From positions 1-64,000 of the forward strand of contig NZ_UAVD01000056.1 in NCBI RefSeq assembly GCF_900460065.1: DNA of 64,000 bases, given 5' to 3'. The position numbers were made by a program, and so were the translations under genes. The stretch comes from Streptomyces griseus (GTDB lineage: Bacteria > Actinomycetota > Actinomycetes > Streptomycetales > Streptomycetaceae). Positions 8,100-15,536 of the stretch are shown piece after piece (the stretch's first letter is position 1; each line of letters starts with the position of its first letter). The notes under the pieces are model-generated. The model made no database searches. It was given only the letters and a program-made list of their open reading frames with translations, and had not been told where the DNA came from.

Positions 8100-10133
8100 A
8101 TGCCGAAACCCGCACCAGCCAGTCAGCATCGGCCGAGGAAAACGCCGAGGGCCGCGATAGCCCCGCTCGTGGCCGTGTTGTCGGCGAGTGCCGTCGCCGG
8201 AGCCGTGGCAGCGACTCTGGCTCCCTCGGAGGCCCGCGGCTGGGTTGTGGCGGTGGTGCTCACCGCCTGGGTGGCCCTGGCCGTCACGCTCATCACCGCC
8301 CACGGCGTCACCCGGCGGGCCCGGCGCGCGGCCTCGGACCGGGCCGCCGAGGTCGAACGGCTCCAGGCCTCGCTGGCCGCCCTCGAAACGGACACGGCGC
8401 ACACCGCGGACGTGGCGCTGCCCGCGTTGATCCAGCTCGTACGCGGCGGAGTGGAGGCCTCCGACGCCCTCGGCCGGATCCCCCTGCCGCGCAGCCCGCG
8501 TCAGCGCAAGCTGCTGCACGTCCTCGCGACCACCGTCGAAGGGCTGACGCAGCAGACCGCCTCGCTGCGGACGGAGAGCACCCGGGTCCACGACGAGCTG
8601 GGGGCGGAGAACGCCCGGCTCCGGGACGAGTTGCGCGCGCTGACCTCCGAGGTGGACCGGTTCACGCGGGAGACGCTGCCGGGCGTGGTCACCAGGCTCC
8701 GTGAGGGCGAGTCCGGGTCCGCGGTGCAGTCCGAGGTGTACCTGCCGGAACAGCCGCTGCTGCGCGCGTCGATCGAGGCGGTGCTCCGGGAGCTCGCGCT
8801 CAGCGAGCGCCGTGCCCTCGCGGCGACGACCGCGTCGGCCAAGGCCCTCAGCCGGGTCCAGGCGAAGTCCGTCAGCATGCTCGCCGACCTGCGCGGCATG
8901 CAGGAACGTCACGGCGAAGAGGTGTTCGGGGATCTGCTGCGGCTGGACCACAGCACCTCGCAGCTCGGTCTGATGACGGACCGGCTGGCGCTGCTCATGG
9001 GCGGCCGGCCGAGCCGCGCCTGGAACAGGCCGATCGTCATGGAGAGCATCCTGCGCGGCGCGGTCGGCCGCATCGCCGCCTACCAGCGCGTGCGGCTGCA
9101 CTGCTCGTCCGGCGTCTCCATCTCCGGCTTCGCCGCCGAAGGCGTCATGCACCTGCTCGCCGAACTGATGGACAACGCCGCCAACTTCTCGCCGCCCATC
9201 GACGAGGTGCACGTCTACGTCGAGGAACGCGGCACCGGCATCGTCGTCACCATCGAGGACAGCGGCCTGAAGATGGCCGACGCGGCGATGCGGCGGGCGG
9301 CGGACTCCGTCGCCGGCCGGATGACCGACCTCGCGGCCCTCCAGGGCACCCGGCTCGGCCTCGCGGTCGTGGGACGGCTCGCGCTCAAGCACCGGATCAG
9401 CGTCAACTACCGCCCGTCCTCGCGCGGCGGCACGGGCGTGGTCGTCCTGCTGCCCCGGCATCTGATCGCGCAGGAGCCCCGGGAGAACCACCACGCGCCG
9501 GCCCAGCGCGCGGTCGCCGCACCCGCCTACCCGGCACCGGCGCCCGCGTCGACCGCACCCGCGCCGACGCCGCCCGCGCCCGCCTACCCGGCACCGGCCG
9601 CACCGGCCTCCCCGGAGCCGTTGCCCGCACCCGTACCGCCGGCGCCGTCCGCCACGCCGCCGCCCGTCGCCGCCGCGCCCCTGCCGCCCGCCGTGCCGGA
9701 AGCGGTCGCGCCGGCCCCCGTGACGCCTCCGGCGCCCTCGACGGCGGACAACCGCTTCGTGGTCCGCCCGCGCGAGCACGGGCGGGGGACCGCAGGCCCG
9801 GCGGTGAACTCCACCCCCGGCGGCCTGCCCGTACGCACGCCCGGCCGCACCATGGCGGAGGCGGACCGGGAGCGCGGTCGCCACCGCGGCTCGCCCGCGC
9901 CCGCCTCCCCGCGGGACCCGCGCGGCAACACTCCAAGGACCTCCCCGCCACGCAGCGCGGGACAGCAGTTCGGCGCCTTCCGGCGCGGCACGAAGCCCGG
10001 CGGCAACCCCGGCGGCAATCCCGGTGACACCCTCGGCGGTGGTCCCGGACATCCCGAAGGCCGAGCCGGAGACCCCGACGGCAGAGCCGAAGGGCCCGAC
10101 GGCGGGACCGTACCGCCGACCACCGCTCCGTAA
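8100..10133 (+). CDS. cvnA: Conservon protein CvnA, membrane sensor-kinase-like ATPase
   Basis: The first gene of a conservon, the Streptomyces G-protein-like signalling complex. The 677-residue protein has two membrane helices (about 19-41 and 47-68), a helical coiled-coil region, and a GHKL ATPase domain at about 345-440 with N box LLAELMDNAANFSPP and G1 VTIEDSGLKM. No clear phospho-accepting His box is seen, as is usual for CvnA. The C-terminal 220 residues are Pro/Ala- then Gly-rich and probably disordered. GAGGGA precedes the ATG. The conservon number cannot be assigned from sequence alone. Confidence 0.9.
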   Translation: MPKPAPASQHRPRKTPRAAIAPLVAVLSASAVAGAVAATLAPSEARGWVVAVVLTAWVALAVTLITAHGVTRRARRAASDRAAEVERLQASLAALETDTAHTADVALPALIQLVRGGVEASDALGRIPLPRSPRQRKLLHVLATTVEGLTQQTASLRTESTRVHDELGAENARLRDELRALTSEVDRFTRETLPGVVTRLREGESGSAVQSEVYLPEQPLLRASIEAVLRELALSERRALAATTASAKALSRVQAKSVSMLADLRGMQERHGEEVFGDLLRLDHSTSQLGLMTDRLALLMGGRPSRAWNRPIVMESILRGAVGRIAAYQRVRLHCSSGVSISGFAAEGVMHLLAELMDNAANFSPPIDEVHVYVEERGTGIVVTIEDSGLKMADAAMRRAADSVAGRMTDLAALQGTRLGLAVVGRLALKHRISVNYRPSSRGGTGVVVLLPRHLIAQEPRENHHAPAQRAVAAPAYPAPAPASTAPAPTPPAPAYPAPAAPASPEPLPAPVPPAPSATPPPVAAAPLPPAVPEAVAPAPVTPPAPSTADNRFVVRPREHGRGTAGPAVNSTPGGLPVRTPGRTMAEADRERGRHRGSPAPASPRDPRGNTPRTSPPRSAGQQFGAFRRGTKPGGNPGGNPGDTLGGGPGHPEGRAGDPDGRAEGPDGGTVPPTTAP

Positions 10134-10247
10134 CCGGAACGCCCATCCGTTCGGTGTCCGGTCCACCGGACGCGCTCGCTCGAACACCCGAGATTGGAGG
10201 TACGGGCCCTCGCCGCTCCCCCGGCGCCACGGTCCCGTTCACTCATC

Positions 10248-10664
10248 ATGCAGACCACAGACAACAGCCTCACCTGGCTCCTGCAGAGGCTCCTCGAGCA
10301 GACCCCCGGCACCCGGCACGCCCTGGCCCTGTCACGCGACGGGCTCAAGCTCTGCTGGACCGAGCACCTCACCCTCGACCAGGCCGACCAACTGGCGGCC
10401 ATCTGCTCGGGCATGCAGGCCCTCGCCCAGGGCGCTTCCATCGAGTTCGGCGACAGCACCGGCGGCGTCCGGCACTCGATGACCGAGTTCCACGGCGGGC
10501 TGCTGTTCATCGTCGAGGCCGGTGAGGGCGCGCACCTGGCCGTCGTCGCCACGGAGGAGGCCGACCCCAGCGTGGTGGGCCACCAGATGACGGAGATGGT
10601 CGAGCAGATCGGCGAGCACCTGCGCGCCGCACCACGCGGCGAGGTGCCGAGGAGCACGTCATGA
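10248..10664 (+). CDS. cvnB: Conservon protein CvnB, roadblock/LC7 domain
   Basis: A 138-residue roadblock/LC7 protein (SLTWLLQRLLEQTPGTRHAL, then LKLCWTEHLTLDQADQLAAI). In conservons CvnB is thought to regulate the CvnD GTPase, like MglB with MglA. ATG 10248 is chosen because the family starts just before the first helix. A GGAGG at 10195-10200 lies too far upstream to serve it, so the ribosome site is weak. Its TGA overlaps the start of cvnC as ATGA. Confidence 0.92.
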   Translation: MQTTDNSLTWLLQRLLEQTPGTRHALALSRDGLKLCWTEHLTLDQADQLAAICSGMQALAQGASIEFGDSTGGVRHSMTEFHGGLLFIVEAGEGAHLAVVATEEADPSVVGHQMTEMVEQIGEHLRAAPRGEVPRSTS

Positions 10665-11017
10665 CCCTTCGCCCCGTCGACACCGGCGCTCCCGACCGGC
10701 TCTACACGGTCACCGGCGGACGGAGCCGCTCCGCCGACTCCTTCGACCTGGTGACCCTCGTGGTCAGCGAGTGCCGGCCCACCGCCGGAATGCAGTCGGA
10801 GCACGCGTGGATCCTCGACCTGTGCCGCCACCCGACCGCCGTCGTCGAGATCGCCGCCGAACTCTCGCTGCCCGTCACCGTGGTGCGCATCCTGCTCGAC
10901 GACCTCCACGACATGGGCCGCATCACCGCCCGCCACCCGCGTACGGCCGCCTCACCCAGCGCGCTGCCCGACTCCGACCTGCTGAAGGAGGTGCTCCATG
11001 GACTCCGGAAGCTATGA
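10661..11017 (+). CDS. cvnC: Conservon protein CvnC, DUF742
   Basis: A 118-residue DUF742 protein with the family order: an N-terminal RLYTVTGGRS motif, then a winged-helix-like region (AVVEIAAELSLPVTVVRILL, DLHDMGRI) resembling a transcription-factor wing. DUF742 proteins are constant members of conservons, of unknown molecular role. It is coupled to cvnB through ATGA and overlaps cvnD by 20 bp. Confidence 0.92.
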   Translation: MTLRPVDTGAPDRLYTVTGGRSRSADSFDLVTLVVSECRPTAGMQSEHAWILDLCRHPTAVVEIAAELSLPVTVVRILLDDLHDMGRITARHPRTAASPSALPDSDLLKEVLHGLRKL

Positions 11018-11612
11018 GCTCCCGGACCGGCGCACGCCGCTGGCCGACGCCGCGGAAACCGGCCTGAAGATAGTCGTCGTCGGAGGCTTCGGCGTCGGCA
11101 AGACCACGCTCGTCCACTCCGTGAGCGAGATCCGGCCGCTGAACACCGAAGAGGTCATGACGCAGGCGGGCGTCGGCGTCGACGAGACGGAAGGCGTCGA
11201 CGCGAAGACGACCACCACGGTCGCCTTCGACTTCGGACGCATCAGCCTCAACGAGCGCATCGTGCTCTACCTGTTCGGCGCCCCGGGCCAGGAACGCTTC
11301 TGGTTCCTGTGGGACCGCCTGTTCTCCGGCACGCTGGGCGCCGTGGTCCTCGTGGACACCCGTCGGATGGACGACTCCTGGTACGCGATCGACCGGCTGG
11401 AACACCACGGCACACCGTTCGTGGTGGCGGTCAACCGCTTCGACGACGACCTCGCCCACTCCCTCGACGAGATCCGTCAGGCCCTGGCCCTGCCCGAGCA
11501 CATCCCGATGATCGACTGCGACGCCCGGGTCCGGCGGTCCAGCAAGAACGTCCTGATCACGCTCGTCGACCATCTGCGCACGATGGCCATCGCCCGGGAG
11601 ACGACACCATGA
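10998..11612 (+). CDS. cvnD: Conservon protein CvnD, small Ras-like GTPase
   Basis: A 204-residue GTP-binding protein of the MglA/CvnD branch. The P-loop GGFGVGKT is at residues 29-36, the G3 region is FGAPGQERF, and the G4-type NRFD motif is in VAVNRFDDD. It is predicted to be the switch of the complex, with CvnB as regulator. The ATG is preceded by GGAGGTGCTCC inside the cvnC end. Its TGA overlaps the cvnE start. Confidence 0.94.
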   Translation: MDSGSYELPDRRTPLADAAETGLKIVVVGGFGVGKTTLVHSVSEIRPLNTEEVMTQAGVGVDETEGVDAKTTTTVAFDFGRISLNERIVLYLFGAPGQERFWFLWDRLFSGTLGAVVLVDTRRMDDSWYAIDRLEHHGTPFVVAVNRFDDDLAHSLDEIRQALALPEHIPMIDCDARVRRSSKNVLITLVDHLRTMAIARETTP

Positions 11613-12877
11613 GCACCTCCAGCCCCTCCTTCGGTCCCCAGGCCCCCGCGAGCTGCCCGGTCGGCGCCGGCGCCGGTGCGGTGCGGCTGTCCGGAGCCTC
11701 CTACCAGCAGACGCCCACGCAGCTCTACCGTTCGCTGCGACGGGACCACGGGGCGGTGGCGCCGGTGCTGCTGGACGGTGACGTGCCGGCCTGGCTGGTA
11801 CTCGGCTACGCCGAACTGTCCTACGTCCTCACGCACGACGAGCTGTTCGCGCGGGACTCGCGCCGCTGGAACCAGTGGGAGACCATCCCCCCGGACTGGC
11901 CGCTGATGCCGTTCGTCGGCTACCAGCCGTCGGTGCTGTTCACCGAGGGCGACGAGCACCGGCGCAGGGCCGGCGTCATCACCGAAGCCCTCGAAGGCAT
12001 CGACCAGTTCGAGCTGGCCCGTGACTGCCGGCGCATCGCCGACCGCCTCATCGCGGACTTCGCCGGCAGCGGCCGTACGGAGCTGATGAGCAGTTACGTC
12101 CACGCCCTGCCGATGCGGGCCGTGGTCGAGATGTGCGGCATGCCGGTGTCGGGCTCCGACACCCAGCAGCTGGTGGACGACCTGCGCATCTCGCTCGACG
12201 CCGGCGAGGGCGACGACCCGGTGGCGGCCTACGGGCGCGTCGGCGACCGGCTGCGCCAACTGGTCGAGGACAAGCGGGCGGCACCCGGCGCCGACATCAC
12301 CTCCCGCATGGTGACGCACGGGGCCGGTCTCACGGACGAGGAGATCGTCCAGGACCTGATCTCGGTGATCGCCGCCGCCCAGCAGCCCACCGCGAACTGG
12401 ATCTGCAACACGCTGCGGCTCCTCCTGACGGACGAACGCTTCGCGCTGAACGTCTCCGGCGGCCGGCTCAGCGTCGGGGAGGCGCTCAACGAGGTGCTGT
12501 GGCTCGACACCCCGACGCAGAACTTCATCGGCCGCTGGGCCGTACGGGACACCCAGCTCGGCGGCCGGCACATCCGGGCGGGCGACTGCCTGGTCCTCGG
12601 ACTCGCCGCGGCCAACACTGACCCGGAGATCTGGCCGGAGAGCTACGTCGGCGCCGAGAACTCCGCGCACCTGTCGTTCAGCGGCGGCGAACACCGCTGC
12701 CCCTACCCCGCCCCGCTGCTCGCCGACGTGATGGCCCGTACGGCGGTGGAGACGCTGCTGGAACAGCTGCCGGACCTGATGCTGGCGGTCGATCCGACGG
12801 AGCTCTCCTGGCGCCCGTCGATCTGGATGCGCGGACTGTCGACGCTGCCGGTCCAGTTCAGCCCGATGGCGCAGTAG
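11609..12877 (+). CDS. cvnE: Conservon cytochrome P450, CYP157-like, lacking the ExxR arginine
   Basis: A 422-residue P450 and the last conservon gene, coupled to cvnD by ATGA. The heme-ligand region is SFSGGEHRCPYP with Cys364, but the usual Gly two residues later is Tyr. The K-helix motif reads E295-V-L-W298, so the normally invariant ExxR arginine is Trp. The I helix reads AAQQPT instead of AGGET. CYP157 members in Streptomyces are known to lack ExxR, which supports this assignment. The substrate is unknown, and electron-transfer competence is uncertain. Confidence 0.9.
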   Translation: MSTSSPSFGPQAPASCPVGAGAGAVRLSGASYQQTPTQLYRSLRRDHGAVAPVLLDGDVPAWLVLGYAELSYVLTHDELFARDSRRWNQWETIPPDWPLMPFVGYQPSVLFTEGDEHRRRAGVITEALEGIDQFELARDCRRIADRLIADFAGSGRTELMSSYVHALPMRAVVEMCGMPVSGSDTQQLVDDLRISLDAGEGDDPVAAYGRVGDRLRQLVEDKRAAPGADITSRMVTHGAGLTDEEIVQDLISVIAAAQQPTANWICNTLRLLLTDERFALNVSGGRLSVGEALNEVLWLDTPTQNFIGRWAVRDTQLGGRHIRAGDCLVLGLAAANTDPEIWPESYVGAENSAHLSFSGGEHRCPYPAPLLADVMARTAVETLLEQLPDLMLAVDPTELSWRPSIWMRGLSTLPVQFSPMAQ

Positions 12878-12991
12878 CGGCCCGCGGCGAGGCCCGGCAG
12901 CGGCCTGCGCTGCGGCGCACGGTCGGAACGGCGCCTCGGCGGTACGCGGTCGGAGCAGCGCCTCGGCGGTGCGAGCGGCGTTCTCGGGGTG

Positions 12992-13026
12992 CGAGCGGCC
13001 GGATTCGTGATGGATCCGGCCGCTCG
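12992..13026. terminator. Bidirectional terminator between convergent P450 genes
   Basis: CGAGCGGCCGGAT (12992-13004) and ATCCGGCCGCTCG (13014-13026) form a perfect 13-bp stem with a 9-base loop. It lies between the two convergent P450 stops. Streptomyces terminators often lack a U-run, as here. Confidence 0.7.
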
Positions 13027-13046
13027 GCCCGACGTGGACGTCCCGG

Positions 13047-14267
13047 TCAGCCGGACACCGGCGTGAAGCGGACCGGAAGGCTCTGCGGTCCTCGGGTGAA
13101 GACACCGCGCTCGACCGGGTCGAAGCCGTCCGCCAGCCGCAGGTCCGGCATCGCGTCCAGCAACTGCCCCACCCCGATCTCCACCTCGGCCTTCGCCAGC
13201 AGAGCACCGACGCAGAAGTGCCGGCCGAGGGCGAAGGCGAGATGGTCGGCCGCCGCCGAGAAGGCGTTGGTGGCGGTCAGGTCCTCACGGAAGATGTCGA
13301 AGGAGTCCGGGTTCCGGTAGCGGTCCTCGTCACGGTTGGCCGCACCGATCAGGCAGGTGACCGTGACCCCCGCCGGTACGGTCCCGCCGCTGAGCTCCAC
13401 CTCCGTCGCCGACTTGCGCATGATCATGTGCACCGGCGGTGTGTAGCGCAGCGTCTCGGCGAAGGCGCGGGGTATCAGACCGCGGTCGGCGCGGACCGCC
13501 TCCAGCTGCTCCGGATGGCGCAGCAGATTGGTGAAGATGCCGGCGATGGCCTTGTCGGTGGTCTCGCCCCCGGCGGCCAGCAGCAGACTGCAGAACGCCT
13601 TGATGTCCTCGTCGCCCATGCGGACGCCGTCGACCTCCGCGGTGCACAGCGTCGACAACAGGTCGTCGCCCGGCGCCTCCCGCCGCTTCCGGATGATCGG
13701 CAGCATGTACTCGGCGAACTCGACGCGCGTACGCTCACCCGCCCGCGCCACCTCCGCGTCACCGGAGAGATTGCCGAGGAACGCGATGACGGCCGTGTAC
13801 CAGCCGTGGAATCGCTCGTAGTCGGACTTGTCGAGTCCGAGCATGTCGGCAATGACGTTGACGGGAAAGCGGGTGGCGTAGTCGGCGACCAGATCGGCGG
13901 AACCCGCGTCACGGAACCCGTCGATCAATTCGCGCGAATTGCGCTCGATGACCGGTAAAAACTTCTCCCGCAGATCGCTGCCCCGGAAGGCGGGGGCGAC
14001 CAGGGCCCGCCGCACGGCGTGCTCACGCCCGCTGAGCTGGAGAATCGTCCGCCCGTGCACGGGTTCGATCTGCCAGTCGTAGTTCTCGGTGGTGAATTCG
14101 CCTTCTTTGTCCTTGAAGACGCGCTCGACGTCCTCGTAACGCGAGACGATGTAGCTGCCGGTGGCCTCGTGCCACATCAGGGGCGTGTCCTGACGCATCA
14201 GGCGATAAGCCCGATACGGATCTCTCTCGAACTCCGGTGACAAAATGTCCGGCGCTGGGACCGACAT
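13047..14267 (-). CDS. Cytochrome P450 with a TTA codon
   Basis: A complete 406-residue bacterial class I P450. It has the oxygen-binding I-helix motif AAGGETTDKA, the K-helix FAETLRYTPP (ExxR intact) and the heme loop FALGRHFCVGA with Cys352. ATG 14267 is preferred over a GTG six bases earlier because GGGAG ends five bases before it. Codon 104 (13958-13956) is TTA, so expression is probably bldA-dependent. It is convergent to the conservon and has no ferredoxin or biosynthetic neighbour; the substrate is unknown. Confidence 0.92.
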   Translation of the reverse strand: MSVPAPDILSPEFERDPYRAYRLMRQDTPLMWHEATGSYIVSRYEDVERVFKDKEGEFTTENYDWQIEPVHGRTILQLSGREHAVRRALVAPAFRGSDLREKFLPVIERNSRELIDGFRDAGSADLVADYATRFPVNVIADMLGLDKSDYERFHGWYTAVIAFLGNLSGDAEVARAGERTRVEFAEYMLPIIRKRREAPGDDLLSTLCTAEVDGVRMGDEDIKAFCSLLLAAGGETTDKAIAGIFTNLLRHPEQLEAVRADRGLIPRAFAETLRYTPPVHMIMRKSATEVELSGGTVPAGVTVTCLIGAANRDEDRYRNPDSFDIFREDLTATNAFSAAADHLAFALGRHFCVGALLAKAEVEIGVGQLLDAMPDLRLADGFDPVERGVFTRGPQSLPVRFTPVSG

Positions 14268-14398
14268 GAACACTCCCTGCTGAACGGGGAACGGAAACGT
14301 GTGAACTGAACGCTTCCATCACCTCCCGAGAACACGCGTTCGTCAAGAGTTGCCACCCGTTGCGACCTGCCGGGACCGCCGGAACCGCGGGGACCCGC

Positions 14399-15289
14399 TC
14401 AGTCCTCCGCCGCCACCCGCCCCGTCAGCGCCGCCAGCGAGCTGCGCACGTGCGCCATGTGCGCCTGGACCTCCTCGCGGCCCTCCTCGTGCTCCCGCAG
14501 GATCCGGTCCGTCTCCCGGACCACCCGCTCCTCCCGGACCCGGGCCTCGGCCAGCAGCTCCGCCGCCCGCGCCTCCGCGTCCTCCTGGCCGTGCCGGGCC
14601 GCCTCCTGCGTGGCGGCGAGGTCCCGGCCGGCCTCCGAGAGCAGCGCCTCGGCCCGCTCGGTCAGCCCCGCGAACCGGGCCTCCGAAGCCGCCTCCCGGT
14701 CGGCCAGTTCGGCCTCGGCCGCCTTGAGGCGCTCCGCGTGCTCCTGCTCCTGGTGGGCCAGCACGCTCGCCGTACGGTCACGGGTCGCCGCCATCGCGGA
14801 AGCCGCCGCCGACCGCACCTCCTCGGCGTCCTGCCGGGCCGCGGCGAGGAGGCCCTCCGCCTCCCGGACCGCCGCGGCCACCCGCTCGTCGGCCGCCCGG
14901 TCCGCCGCCGCACGCACCTCGCCGGCCGCCCCGCGCGCCGCGTCGCCGGCCGCCCGGCCCGCCGCCTCGGCCGCGTCCCGCAGCTCCTGGCCCGCCGCCA
15001 CCGCCCCGGCGTCCAGCGCCTCCGCCTCGCTCACGGCCAGCGCCAGGATCCGCTGCGCCCGCTCCCCCAGCTCCGCGTAGTCCTGCGCGGGCAGCGTCGC
15101 CACGGTCTCGGCCAGTCGGGCGGACTCGGCGAGCAGCTCCTCCACCCGGCCCGTCAGCCGCCCGAGCTCGTCGAGCGCGGCGTCCCGCTCGGCGATCAGG
15201 GCGGCCGTCGCCCGGTCCACCTGATCCGGACGGTAGCCACGCCCCCGCACCCCGACCACGTCGTACGCGGACACCGGTCCAGCACTCAT
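14399..15289 (-). CDS. DivIVA-like coiled-coil protein (cellulose-binding protein family)
   Basis: A 296-residue protein. A short N-terminal segment (YDVVGVRGRGYRPDQVDRAT) resembles the DivIVA membrane-binding region. Nearly 240 residues of Ala/Glu/Arg-rich heptads follow, predicted to form a long coiled coil. Streptomyces homologues are annotated as cellulose-binding or Scy/FilP-like cytoskeletal proteins; a structural role at the hyphal tip or with the membrane is an inference. ATG 15289 is favoured because AGAGAGG lies just upstream. Confidence 0.8.
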   Translation of the reverse strand: MSAGPVSAYDVVGVRGRGYRPDQVDRATAALIAERDAALDELGRLTGRVEELLAESARLAETVATLPAQDYAELGERAQRILALAVSEAEALDAGAVAAGQELRDAAEAAGRAAGDAARGAAGEVRAAADRAADERVAAAVREAEGLLAAARQDAEEVRSAAASAMAATRDRTASVLAHQEQEHAERLKAAEAELADREAASEARFAGLTERAEALLSEAGRDLAATQEAARHGQEDAEARAAELLAEARVREERVVRETDRILREHEEGREEVQAHMAHVRSSLAALTGRVAAED

Positions 15290-15470
15290 CCCTGAAACCT
15301 CTCTCCGACCAGCCGACACGCTCTGCCACGCTCCGACACCCGTGATAGGTCAAGGATGCGGCAATTGATGCCGGAAGTCGGAATCGATCAGCGGCATTCA
15401 GGCCGGAAGCGACCGGCATCACAGACCCGGGCGAACCGGTGATCATCGTCCGGGCGTCCCGGCACACGGC

Positions 15471-15504
15471 GAGGCGCCCGGACCCGTCCGGGTCCGGGCG
15501 CCTC
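15471..15504. terminator. Strong hairpin terminator of the SUKH-4 gene
   Basis: GAGGCGCCCGGACCC (15471-15485) pairs perfectly with 15490-15504 around a GTCC loop. This 15-bp GC stem lies 33 bp past the stop codon of the minus-strand gene at 15537. Confidence 0.75.
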
Positions 15505-15536
15505 GTACCCGCTCGCCGCTCAGCTCCGCGTACGGC

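Noticed and set aside
7849..8160. Small frame in the AT-richer gap before cvnA
   Set aside because: No ribosome site, an unremarkable sequence and overlap with the cvnA start.
7938..10187. 749-codon frame opposite cvnA
   Set aside because: Low-complexity Arg/Gly/Ala translation with no motif; cvnA on the plus strand has matching domains and context.
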